Origin: Halomonas sp.
GTDB lineage: Bacteria > Pseudomonadota > Gammaproteobacteria > Pseudomonadales > Halomonadaceae
DNA: 64,000 nt
NCBI RefSeq assembly: GCF_020832045.1
Contig: NZ_JAFIFK010000027.1
Location: 1 to 64,000, forward strand
Direction: 5' to 3'
Every line of letters begins with the position of its first letter. Within the stretch, counting starts at the first letter, position 1. Below, piece after piece: positions 25,982 to 33,690 of the stretch. The position numbers were made by a program, and so were the translations under genes. The notes under the pieces are model-generated. The model made no database searches. It was given only the letters and a program-made list of their open reading frames with translations, and was not told the DNA's origin.

Positions 25982-26104
25982 ATGGGCCTAGTGGTGGTCG
26001 CCGAAGGCGTCGAGGAGCGTGAACAGCAGCAAGACCTGATCCGTCGCGACTGCGACCTGCTACAGGGCTTTCTGTTCGCCAGACCCATGCCGTTGGGGAC
26101 CTGA
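25982..26104 (+). pseudogene. Relic of an EAL (c-di-GMP phosphodiesterase) domain C-terminus
   Basis: A 40-codon stretch, GLVVVAEGVEEREQQ then CDLLQGFLFARPMP, matches the last conserved block of EAL domains (VVAEGVE..., C...QG...PMP). Nothing upstream in the same frame continues the domain and there is no ribosome binding site, so it is the remnant of a deleted gene. It is divergent from the diguanylate cyclase. Confidence 0.72.
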
Positions 26105-26474
26105 TGGCCTAGCCGGAACGACTTCCTGCTGATGAGTGATAATTGCTGCTAAATGTCCAGGCTCGACCCGTTACACCTGCTCACCAACCGGTGGTGGGAA
26201 TCTGAGCACTTGCTATAAGAGCTTTAAGCAGCGTTTCGCTTAATATTATATATACGATCTTGGTGTGCTGGCGCACAGAGATATTTCCCTCTCCGCCTAT
26301 AATGAAATTAACTTTTCCGCAGCCCAATTCAAAAACAAACCGAAACACAACTACATATACACACCCTTTCTTACAAACGGATTGAAAAAACGGCTTGCTC
26401 AAGAGCTTCTATCCGGAATCACAACTTAATGACATAAGCTCTTCAATAACCCATTGAAGACGAGGAGAGAGTTA
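26105..26474. promoter_or_regulatory. AT-rich region upstream of the phasin gene with repeated AAGAGCTT motifs
   Basis: 370 bases, distinctly AT-rich. AAGAGCTT occurs at 26217-26224 and 26401-26408, and its complement AAGCTCTT at 26436-26443; the latter two can form an 8-base stem just before the phasin ribosome binding site. A 73-codon minus-strand ORF here (26181-26402) has no ribosome binding site or recognisable product. Probably the phasin promoter and regulatory region. Confidence 0.45.
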
Positions 26475-26978
26475 ATGAAAACCGAAAACACCAAGAGAAA
26501 TGCCGACCAAGCGATTAGCGAAACAAACGCGCAGTTAAACGACGCCATCGTCGAACCGGTGCGTGAGTATGGGGTGCTGACCACCAATTATTTTGAAAAG
26601 CTGTTCTCAGTTCAGTTCGATGCTGTTCGCAACTTTTCTGACAACAGCATTGCGCAGTCCCGTTCCTGGCTCGAAGTCAAGGATTCCGACAGCTTCAAGC
26701 AGGTGATCGAACAGCAGCAGCAGGCTGTTCGCGAGTTTGCTGAGCGCCTGAAGGAAGATGCTGACAAGATTCGTGCTTTGAGCGAGGAATATATGAGGGA
26801 TACCCAGAGCCTGACGAAAGACAGCATGCAGACGGGCAGAAAACATCTCGAAAAAAACATGCAAAAAGGAAAGGATCAAGTAGAAAATACTTTGAAGAAG
26901 GTTGAAGAAGTGGCTAGTGACATTCATCAAAAAAGCGAACAGCAGGCTGATAAGAGCAGGAAGTCGACCACCAGCTAA
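26475..26978 (+). CDS. Phasin family protein
   Basis: 167 residues, almost entirely amphipathic helix, rich in Lys, Glu and Gln. A central YFEKLFSVQFDAVRNFSDNSIAQSRSWLEVKDSD resembles the phasin_2/TIGR01841 type that coats polyhydroxyalkanoate granules. No signal peptide, so cytoplasmic. GGAGAGAG precedes the ATG. It is monocistronic with its own terminator. PHA synthesis genes are not in the window. Phasins stabilise granules and can act as stress chaperones. Confidence 0.82.
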   Translation: MKTENTKRNADQAISETNAQLNDAIVEPVREYGVLTTNYFEKLFSVQFDAVRNFSDNSIAQSRSWLEVKDSDSFKQVIEQQQQAVREFAERLKEDADKIRALSEEYMRDTQSLTKDSMQTGRKHLEKNMQKGKDQVENTLKKVEEVASDIHQKSEQQADKSRKSTTS

Positions 26979-27017
26979 GTCATTTATCTTACTTGGCAAG
27001 ACAGCTTTGATTACCAG

Positions 27018-27041
27018 GACCGCCTAGCAGGCGGTCTTTTT
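27018..27041 (+). terminator. Intrinsic terminator after phasin gene
   Basis: GACCGCC-TAGCA-GGCGGTC followed by TTTTT: a 7-base perfect GC-rich stem with a T-tract. Confidence 0.92.
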
Positions 27042-27184
27042 GGTTGGGAGTGATTTACCGAATTATGGCTTTTCTCATGCTCGGAATCATCGACCTGGCT
27101 GCACGTTAATTTACGCACACCTGCAACAACCTTATTAACAGGGTAAACTGGGCCGATACACTCAACGCAAGGCAACCCGCGTCG

Positions 27185-27865
27185 ATGAAGAAGCCTCGAT
27201 CTCTTTACTCCCCGGCTGATACGTTAAGAGCCCATGAGCCGATGCCATTAGGCGGCCGCCGGATTCTCTTCGTGATGGCAGCCGAGGCCGAGTATGGCCC
27301 GCATCTCAAGCAGCGTTTCACCCCTCTCATAACCGGCGTGGGCCCGGTAGAGGCGGCGGTGGAGCTTACCGCGGCCCTTGCCGCTCTCTCACAAGAGGGG
27401 CGCCTGCCGGATCTGGTGGTATCGCTGGGCTCGGCCGGTAGCCGGACACTCGAACAGACCGAGATCTATCAGGCAAGCTCCATCGCCTACCGCGACATGG
27501 ACGCCTCGCCGCTGGGCTTCGAGAAAGGCACCACGCCCTTTCTCGACCTGCCGGCGATTCTTCCGCTGCCGCTGCGCATTCCCGGCATTCGTGAAGCGTC
27601 GCTCTCCACCGGCGCCAATATCGTCTCGGGCGCGGCCTATGCCGCCATCGCCGCCGAGATGGTGGACATGGAGAGTTACGCCTGCCTGCGCGCCTGCATG
27701 CGCTTCGACGTGCCGCTGATCGTGCTGCGCGGCATTTCCGACGGCAAGGCGGAGCTGCACCACGTTAACGACTGGACGGAATACCTTCACGTTATCGACG
27801 AGAAGCTGGCTGAAGCCGTGGATCGATTGGGCGAGGCGCTTAACGAGGGGCTGATGGCGCGCTGA
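27185..27865 (+). CDS. 5'-methylthioadenosine/S-adenosylhomocysteine nucleosidase-like protein
   Basis: 226 residues of the PNP/UDP phosphorylase superfamily. ILFVMAAEAEYG, the TGVGPVEAAVE motif, LVVSLGSAGS and AEMVDMESYA (catalytic/ribose-binding Glu-Met-Glu region) followed by VLRGISDG fit MTA/SAH nucleosidases, which split these products into adenine and the thioribose or homocysteine part. The N-terminus has about 20 extra residues; the ATG at 27242 may be the true start since E. coli MtnN begins at the first strand. The gene is alone. Substrate could also be another purine nucleoside. Confidence 0.83.
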   Translation: MKKPRSLYSPADTLRAHEPMPLGGRRILFVMAAEAEYGPHLKQRFTPLITGVGPVEAAVELTAALAALSQEGRLPDLVVSLGSAGSRTLEQTEIYQASSIAYRDMDASPLGFEKGTTPFLDLPAILPLPLRIPGIREASLSTGANIVSGAAYAAIAAEMVDMESYACLRACMRFDVPLIVLRGISDGKAELHHVNDWTEYLHVIDEKLAEAVDRLGEALNEGLMAR

Positions 27866-27969
27866 CGTTTTGACGTGTCAAATTCTCCACACCGCCGGCA
27901 TGTCATTACGCTCGATTAGGGCGTCGTAACGAATCACTGCCAGATGCGTGTCTTGGACAGCAAGACGGG

Positions 27970-27988
27970 ATGAGCCGATTCGGCTCAT
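27970..27988. repeat. 19-base palindrome
   Basis: ATGAGCCGA-T-TCGGCTCAT: perfect 9-base arms with a single central base, in the gap between the nucleosidase and the convergent propeller gene. No T-tract follows on either strand, so it may be an operator or a weak bidirectional terminator. Confidence 0.5.
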
Positions 27989-28052
27989 GGGCCAAGCGAG
28001 GCCATAAGCGCGATGCAGAGTATGTCAACGAGAGCCGTCGGAGTGGATAAGG

Positions 28053-29285
28053 TCAGCCATTATCCTCCACGGTTACCCGGCCGATGTGGTTGGTGCCGCT
28101 CTGGTGAATCAGCAGGGCTTCGCCATCTAAGGTGGTGCGCATGTGGCGCAGGATGCCGGCATGCACAGGGCCGGAGGGGATCGGCCAGCTCTGGAAGGTT
28201 TCCGAGCCAGGATCGAAGCGCACCAGCATGTCGGGGCGAACGCCGCTTTCGTTGTACCAGATTGCACCTGCGAACACGGCGATGGCGTAGGGGTGCGAGT
28301 CCGGGCCGCTGGGGGAATCCCACTCCTGTATGTCGCCCGTTTCGGGGTCATAGCGGCCCAGCCGGCCTAGCCCGGAATTGACCCACCAGATGATGCCGTC
28401 CTCATCGATATCGAGCCTGCGCACGGTGGTACCGGTCTCGGGCAGCGCTATCTCAGTCACGTCCATGGTATCGGGATCGACGCGCAGCAGGCAGTTTGCG
28501 CCGTTGCAGGCGACCCAGACCGTGCCATCCTCGGCGATCTTCACACCGTAGGGGCGCGAGCCTTCTCGTGGGCTTTGCACCAACGCCACCTCGCCAGTGT
28601 CCGGCGCCAGCCGGCCGATCATGTTGCTCTGCTGCAGGCTGAACCACAGGTAGCCGTCGGCCGCGAATTCGGCGGTATGCGGATCGCGCGCGGCCTCGTC
28701 GGGCATGGGATATTCGGTGATCTCGCCGCTTTCCGGGTCGAATCGGCCCATGGTGGCGTTACGGTTGCCGGTGTACCAGGCGGCGCCGTCGGGGCCGATG
28801 TTCACCGAGTGGGGCCGTGCCCCGGTGGGCAGCTCGAACTCCTCCATCTCACCCGTCTCCGGGTCGAGCCGGCCAAGAATGTCCATCCCTTGCCCCACCC
28901 ACCAGATGCTGCCGTCCGGCGCCTCGACCGGATCGCGCGAGCGCTGACCCAGCGTGGGCACCTTCCACTCTTCGATCTCGATGCTCAGCGGGCCATCGAC
29001 CTGGGTTGCCGCCCGGTTATCGCGGGGCGGAAAGTGTTCGGCCAGGTAGTCGAGGATGTCGTCCTGCATATCGGCATCGCCCGAGAGATCGATCATGGTG
29101 GAGGCAAGAAAATGCCATTCGTCGCGGGAGTAGCCCGAGCTGCGCTCGATCAGGTTCACCCCATGGCAGGCCGCGCAGGCGGTTTCTACCGACTCCCGGC
29201 CTTCGCCATCCGGCAGCGCGAGGGCGGCGGTGGTATGGCCAAGTGCCAGGGCGAGCAATACGGAACCGGAGATGTGGCGAGCCAT
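28053..29285 (-). CDS. Exported cytochrome c-virginiamycin B lyase-like beta-propeller fusion
   Basis: 410 residues: a signal peptide (about 1-24), a short class I cytochrome c domain with one haem motif CAACH at 37-41, then a seven-bladed-type propeller. The repeats (GRLDPETGEMEEFELPTGA, GRFDPESGEITEYPMPDEA, GRYDPETGDIQEW) with WW/WY strands are typical of Vgb/streptogramin lyase-like and NHL-type propellers. True Vgb has no haem domain, so the role is more likely a periplasmic redox or ligand-binding protein than antibiotic inactivation. It is monocistronic. The family name is by resemblance; reaction unknown. Confidence 0.8.
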   Translation of the reverse strand: MARHISGSVLLALALGHTTAALALPDGEGRESVETACAACHGVNLIERSSGYSRDEWHFLASTMIDLSGDADMQDDILDYLAEHFPPRDNRAATQVDGPLSIEIEEWKVPTLGQRSRDPVEAPDGSIWWVGQGMDILGRLDPETGEMEEFELPTGARPHSVNIGPDGAAWYTGNRNATMGRFDPESGEITEYPMPDEAARDPHTAEFAADGYLWFSLQQSNMIGRLAPDTGEVALVQSPREGSRPYGVKIAEDGTVWVACNGANCLLRVDPDTMDVTEIALPETGTTVRRLDIDEDGIIWWVNSGLGRLGRYDPETGDIQEWDSPSGPDSHPYAIAVFAGAIWYNESGVRPDMLVRFDPGSETFQSWPIPSGPVHAGILRHMRTTLDGEALLIHQSGTNHIGRVTVEDNG

Positions 29286-29447
29286 GTCGTTGTTCTCGGT
29301 TGTGGCGAGGTTCTATGAGCCTAGCCAATAACCCCGGTCCTCCCAACAGCTGAAGAGAAGCTACCTTGGGATCAGCGAATCGGACATGGCGGTGCTCCAG
29401 TGAGAGTAGCGTTGAGGAGGCCAGGATGGGCCAGGATGGCGCCAGCG

Positions 29448-30479
29448 CTATGACCCGGCTGCCGGGACAAGGACTGATTCCACCGGCCGCCGCAGCGAGC
29501 GCGGCATTTCATTACCCCTGCCAAAGCGCACCACCAGGTCGGGCCGCCCGCCGACGATACCCAAGGCCGCGGCGAACGCCGGGCGCACGCTCGCCTCCTC
29601 CACCGGCTGGTTGAGGAAGGCGTTGCGAATGCCGAGCCGCGTAGCCTGCAAGGCAAAGCGCTGGTAGCAGCGTCCGGCTTCGACCCAGTGCGCCCTGTCA
29701 TCGACTTTCGAGATGAACACGGCGATACCGGCGGAGCTGCGCACCTGCCGGGTCACCTTGGCGTTCTCGGCGCCTTGCCGAAACAGGGCGCGAAACAGCC
29801 ATCTTCCCAGCCAGCGCGGTGTGGCGGGGCTGCCCATCGAACGCGCAAAGAGCCCGTCCCCAGCCTCGAGCGCTTCCCGATTACCGAAGCGGATCCAGGC
29901 CTCGAGCTCCTGTCGAAATGACAGGTTGCCGATCTGCCGACTGTTGGCCTGCAGCACGTACTTCAAAACCTTCTCGATGGCATCGCGCTCGGTCAGCAGG
30001 CTGATGGAGACCCCGCGCCCGGTTCCTGCGGCCTGGAGCTGGCTCAACTCTTCGTCGGTGACGGCCGAGCTGTCGTAGTCGGTTCGCGAGCACTGCCGTT
30101 TGGGGATGGCCTCGAAGAGCGGCGATATTTCCGGCTCGCAGGGGGTCAGGGCAATGTGGACCTCCCCATCCCCGTCGGGCTCGAAGATGACCTCGCCCAG
30201 CATGCCGAACGCCCGCGCGGCCAGACTCAGGTTCTCGGCGGCGCATCCCAGCGAGACATAGAGATGGTGATCGTCCGGGTCGACGACCGGGGTGCGGCGT
30301 GAGAGGTCAGGCAGGATGACGATGCTCTCGTCGGTGATGCGGAAGCGCCAGCACTGGGTGTTGTGGCCGGAAGGTGCCAGGGTGGCATAGCGGATGAGTT
30401 CCTTCAGCCGAGCGGCGTGATCGTGCACCTGCCTATCGCCATGGCGCCAGGTGCCCTTGATCCTCTGCGCATAGTTCAT
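29448..30479 (-). CDS. Nitroreductase-fold (Acg-like) flavoprotein
   Basis: 343 residues of the nitroreductase superfamily, in the long Acg-like form. Near the N-terminus is LIRYATLAPSGHNTQCWRFRI, the FMN-binding opening; YVSLGCAAENLSLAAR and the C-terminal GRCYQRFALQATRLGIRNAFLNQPVE complete the fold. The ATG at 30479 is preceded by GGAGG seven bases away; the GTG two codons earlier is less likely. Substrate unknown. A degenerate copy of its N-terminal segment lies directly upstream. Confidence 0.82.
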   Translation of the reverse strand: MNYAQRIKGTWRHGDRQVHDHAARLKELIRYATLAPSGHNTQCWRFRITDESIVILPDLSRRTPVVDPDDHHLYVSLGCAAENLSLAARAFGMLGEVIFEPDGDGEVHIALTPCEPEISPLFEAIPKRQCSRTDYDSSAVTDEELSQLQAAGTGRGVSISLLTERDAIEKVLKYVLQANSRQIGNLSFRQELEAWIRFGNREALEAGDGLFARSMGSPATPRWLGRWLFRALFRQGAENAKVTRQVRSSAGIAVFISKVDDRAHWVEAGRCYQRFALQATRLGIRNAFLNQPVEEASVRPAFAAALGIVGGRPDLVVRFGRGNEMPRSLRRPVESVLVPAAGS

Positions 30480-30540
30480 CTCCACCCCTCCGCCGTGCCC
30501 TCGCTTACCTCAGTTTAGCGGCTGCGGCCCCGGCAGCATC

Positions 30541-30660
30541 CCGGCCTGACGGAAATTCGCTTCCTTGCCGGCAACTGACAGCGTGGAAGCTGGGGCTTCA
30601 CTGGCGATGTGGAAGCGCCAGCCGGGTGTGGTGACCGGTGGCGCCAGTGATGCATGTGAG
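30541..30660 (-). pseudogene. Relic of a duplicated nitroreductase N-terminus
   Basis: Read on the minus strand, this segment encodes HASLAPPVTTPGWRFHIAS, matching YATLAPSGHNTQCWRFRIT of the adjacent nitroreductase. The DNA also aligns (for example GGCTGGCGCTTCCACATC against TGCTGGCGCTTCCGCATC). The rest of the domain is missing. Likely the remains of a tandem duplication or a deleted paralog. Confidence 0.6.
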
Positions 30661-30767
30661 CGAAGGCATGCTTTTTTCCATTGAGCCCGCCGCCCTGCCT
30701 CAGGCAGGATGGGATGAGGAAAGCAAGTTGGCAGACACAAGCAACGGCATACCGCTGGAGGAGCCAC

Positions 30768-31103
30768 ATGCAACCGCTGAGCTACTACTACTACAACGTG
30801 CTGGAAGGCCTCGAAAAACCGTGCGATGTGCCGGCGTCGCAGCTACAGGAAAGCTTCGATATCCTGTATCGACATGGCGGGCGCATCGAAATGGACCTGA
30901 TGCGCAAGGCCGAGGATAGCAATGCCCAGGGCGAGCCCTTCCATTGGTACGAGGCCCTCAATGAAGAGCAGCAGGCGAAATTGCACAAGGCCCTGGATGA
31001 CGAAGATCCCGCGAAGATTCTCAAGATCATTCAGCGCAACGGCTACGCCGGCGTGCTTTATCACCATGCCTGGCATCACTTCCGCGAGTCGGGAGCCGCC
31101 TGA
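30768..31103 (+). CDS. Conserved-looking hypothetical protein, 111 residues
   Basis: Begins MQPLSYYYYNVLEG after an ideal GGAGGAG ribosome binding site and ends shortly before a strong terminator, so it is a real gene. The protein is soluble, mixed charge, with an aromatic N-terminus and two likely helices (EEQQAKLHKALDD, PAKILKIIQRNG). I do not recognise the family. Monocistronic. Confidence 0.7.
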   Translation: MQPLSYYYYNVLEGLEKPCDVPASQLQESFDILYRHGGRIEMDLMRKAEDSNAQGEPFHWYEALNEEQQAKLHKALDDEDPAKILKIIQRNGYAGVLYHHAWHHFRESGAA

Positions 31104-31174
31104 GGCCTGACGAGGATGACACCAGCACGTCGGACGAATCACGCCGACTGCTTTATAAGCTAGCTTTGATTTAC

Positions 31175-31206
31175 AGGGCCGCTTTCCACGGGAAGCGGCC
31201 CTTTTA
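31175..31206 (+). terminator. Intrinsic terminator
   Basis: GGGCCGCTTTCC-ACG-GGAAGCGGCCC (one bulged T) followed by TTTT, ending the hypothetical gene at 30768. Confidence 0.9.
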
Positions 31207-31296
31207 CTTTCCGGCTGCCGTTCACCGGCTGTGTGCCGTCAAGACATCTTCGTTTGACACATCCCTTCCCCTGGTCTTAGATGACCCTATATTTAG

Positions 31297-31310
31297 ATAG
31301 ATCGATCTAT
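31297..31310. promoter_or_regulatory. Palindromic operator upstream of the TetR gene
   Basis: ATAGATCGATCTAT, a perfect 14-base palindrome, lies 17 bases before the TetR start codon. It is the kind of site TetR-family repressors bind; autoregulation of the tetR-MFS unit is inference from position. Confidence 0.7.
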
Positions 31311-31326
31311 ATAGGAAGGTCATCCA

Positions 31327-31893
31327 ATGCCAGCATCCAAGCGTGAACAGTTGCTCGCCACGGCGGAGCGACTCTTCTACGAACAGGGTTTTCATGCCAC
31401 CGGTATCGACCGCGTGGTGGCCGCCGCGGGGGTAGTGCGCATGACGCTCTACAATCACTTCGCCTCCAAGGAGGCCCTGGTGGCAGCTGTGCTGCAGGTC
31501 CGCCATGCGCGTTTCATCGCCAGCCTGGAGGCAGCGACGGCCTCCGCCCCGCCGGGCCAGGTGACAACCGCCCTTGTCGATGCCCATGCCCGTTGGCTGG
31601 AAGGCGACAGCCAGCATGGCTGCATCATGGTCAAGGCGATGGGTGAGTTCGCCGAGCACAGCGCCGAGATTCATGCCATTGCGACAACCGCCAAGGCCGA
31701 CCTGCTGGCCCGCCTGGAAGCCGCCGTGGCTCGTGATGGCCTGGACCACCACGCCAGCCTGGCGCGACACCTGTTCATGGTGCTGGAAGGCAGCAATACG
31801 GCAGTGGCTCTGTGGGGCGTGAAAACGGCACTGGCCGATACCCGAGCGGTGATCGATACGCTCCTCGCAGCGGCTCGGAGCGAAGCCCCATGA
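31327..31893 (+). CDS. TetR/AcrR-family regulator
   Basis: 188 residues. The N-terminal HTH is clear: REQLLATAERLFYEQGFHATGIDRVVAAAGV followed by TLYNHFASKEALV. The C-terminal ligand domain is generic, with one Cys (HGCIMV). It overlaps the MFS transporter start by ATGA and probably represses both through the palindrome at 31297. Local repressor of an exporter is the usual role of such pairs. Confidence 0.93.
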   Translation: MPASKREQLLATAERLFYEQGFHATGIDRVVAAAGVVRMTLYNHFASKEALVAAVLQVRHARFIASLEAATASAPPGQVTTALVDAHARWLEGDSQHGCIMVKAMGEFAEHSAEIHAIATTAKADLLARLEAAVARDGLDHHASLARHLFMVLEGSNTAVALWGVKTALADTRAVIDTLLAAARSEAP

Positions 31894-33095
31894 AGCCCCT
31901 TTCCTCTCTCGGCATGGCGGCCCTTGGCAGCGGAATCATTGCCATCACCTACGGCCTGGCTCGCTTCGTATTCGGGCTTTTTCTGCCTTCGATACGCGAC
32001 GAGCTGACGATCTCCTCCACCATGGCGGGTGTGATCGGCGCCCTGCCCTTTCTCAGCTTCGTCTTCGCGATTCTTGCCGCACCCTGGGTGACACAGCGCC
32101 TGGGGGTACGCCGTGCGGGCGTCGTCGCCGCCGGTCTGGCCAGTGTCGGGTTGATGACGATTGCCTTGGCGCCTACGTCGCTGCTATTGGCCATGGGCGT
32201 GCTGGTGTGCGGGATCAGCACCGGGCTTTCCTCGCCGGTAATGGCCCAGGCGGTTTACCGGGTCGTGCGGTCGGAGCTGAGGGGGCGGGTCAACGCCACC
32301 ATCAATGCGGGCACCAGTCTCGGTATCGCGCTGGCCATGCCAGCGGTGCTGCTGTGGGCGGAGGCCTGGCGCACTTCTTATACCGTCTTTGCGGCCCTGG
32401 CCGCGTTGGCAGCGCTGGCGGCACTCTGCTTTCTGCCTCGGGACGACCAGGGCAGCTCACTTCCAAGGCTCAGCCTGCTGGTCAAACAGGTGAGCCGGGA
32501 GCAGTGGCTCGGGATCGCCCGGTTGAGCGGCCTGGCCGTAGGCATGGGGTGCGTGAGTGCTGTCTATTGGGTGTTCGCCCCGGATGCGGTGATCAACGCC
32601 GGGGGGCTGGCATCGAGCCAGACCGCCTGGATGTGGTTGGCGGTGGGCATCGGGGGGTTGGCAGGCGCCGGCGCCGGGGACCTCATCGCGCGCTTCGGGA
32701 CCGTTGCTAGCCATGCAGCCGGGCTCACGGTGATGTCGCTAAGCCTCGCACTGCTGGCCCTCGATCCCGGCAACTTCCCCCTCGCCATGGCCTCCGCCGC
32801 GCTGTTCGGTGTTGGGTATATGACCCTCACCGGCTTCTATCTGGTCAGGAGCACTCAGATCATGGCCGATGCGCCCGCCTTGGGCCCGGTGCTGCCGCTG
32901 CTTGCCACCTCGGTGGGGCAGGTAGCCGGCTCTCCGCTGGCCGGCTGGCTGGTCGATGCCGAAGGCTATGTCACCACTTTCACGCTCTTCACCGTGATGG
33001 GCCTCACCATCGCCTGGCTGGGCTCCTGGGTGCTGAAGGACGCATTCGGCGCATGGATCAAGCGGCACATTATTTGCCGAGGCAGCCCACGGTAA
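31890..33095 (+). CDS. MFS transporter
   Basis: 401 residues with about twelve hydrophobic segments. The loop motif WVTQRLGVRRAG and the RVNATINAGTSLGIALAMPAVL segment are typical of major facilitator antiporters of the drug/sugar efflux type. The start ATG overlaps the TetR stop. The C-terminal tail ends KRHIICRGSPR. The substrate is unknown; partnering with TetR suggests inducible efflux. Likely inner membrane and proton-driven. Confidence 0.9.
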   Translation: MKPLSSLGMAALGSGIIAITYGLARFVFGLFLPSIRDELTISSTMAGVIGALPFLSFVFAILAAPWVTQRLGVRRAGVVAAGLASVGLMTIALAPTSLLLAMGVLVCGISTGLSSPVMAQAVYRVVRSELRGRVNATINAGTSLGIALAMPAVLLWAEAWRTSYTVFAALAALAALAALCFLPRDDQGSSLPRLSLLVKQVSREQWLGIARLSGLAVGMGCVSAVYWVFAPDAVINAGGLASSQTAWMWLAVGIGGLAGAGAGDLIARFGTVASHAAGLTVMSLSLALLALDPGNFPLAMASAALFGVGYMTLTGFYLVRSTQIMADAPALGPVLPLLATSVGQVAGSPLAGWLVDAEGYVTTFTLFTVMGLTIAWLGSWVLKDAFGAWIKRHIICRGSPR

Positions 33096-33142
33096 CTAGG
33101 CTGAACCTTCATTCCGATGATATTCGACAGGAGGTTGAATCC

Positions 33143-33631
33143 ATGTCCAGCCCTGAGCATAAGCAGAAGATCTGGAAGATGATCAAGGACATTCAAGTCG
33201 GCATGCTGGTGACGCTGGACGACGATGTGCCGCACGCCCGACCGATGCATCTGGTGCAGAAGGAGTATGACGGCACCCTGTGGTTTTTCACCCGGCGCAG
33301 TGCCGAGAAGGTATCCGAAACCAACCGGGACCATGACGTCTGCCTTAGTTTTTCCGATCAGGACAATGGCGTGTACGTGTCGCTCTCGGGCAAGGCCAAC
33401 CTGAGCGATGACCGCGAGCTGATCGAAAAATACTGGAACCCGTTCGTCGCGGCCTGGTTCACCGACGGCAAGGACGACCCGGACCTCGCCCTGCTGGAAA
33501 TCAAGGTGACCATGGGCGAGCACTGGAAGGCCAAGGAGAGCAAGGTGTTCCAGCTCTATGAGTTCGCCAAGGCCAACATCAAGAAGGACGCCAAGCCCAA
33601 TGTGGGCGAGAACGAGAAGTTCGGCGGTTGA
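33143..33631 (+). CDS. PNPOx-like general stress protein 26 family
   Basis: 162 residues of the split-barrel flavin-binding fold: KIWKMIKDIQVGMLVTLDDDVPHARPMHLV, LWFFTRRSAEKVSE, YVSLSGKANLSDD, and a helical KYWNPFVAAWFTDGKDDPDLALLEI. This is the pattern of 'general stress protein 26' relatives, which bind FMN/FAD or F420-like cofactors. An ACAGGAGG ribosome binding site precedes the ATG at 33143; the frame is open further upstream. Physiological reaction unknown. Confidence 0.88.
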   Translation: MSSPEHKQKIWKMIKDIQVGMLVTLDDDVPHARPMHLVQKEYDGTLWFFTRRSAEKVSETNRDHDVCLSFSDQDNGVYVSLSGKANLSDDRELIEKYWNPFVAAWFTDGKDDPDLALLEIKVTMGEHWKAKESKVFQLYEFAKANIKKDAKPNVGENEKFGG

Positions 33632-33655
33632 TCTCGCATAGCGAGCACACGATGC

Positions 33656-33690
33656 ACCTTGTTTGAGCGACACCTGCGCTCAAACAAGGT
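33656..33690. terminator. Perfect hairpin between convergent genes
   Basis: ACCTTGTTTGAGCG-ACACCTG-CGCTCAAACAAGGT: a 14-base perfect stem that also covers the last codons of the CocE-like gene. T-tracts are lacking, so termination in either direction would depend on the stem. Confidence 0.6.

Noticed and set aside
26181..26402. 73-codon minus-strand ORF in the AT-rich phasin leader
   Set aside because: No ribosome binding site, no family, and it lies in the likely promoter region.
30510..30773. Minus-strand ORF upstream of the nitroreductase treated as a gene
   Set aside because: It is a degenerate fragment of the nitroreductase itself, recorded as a relic.
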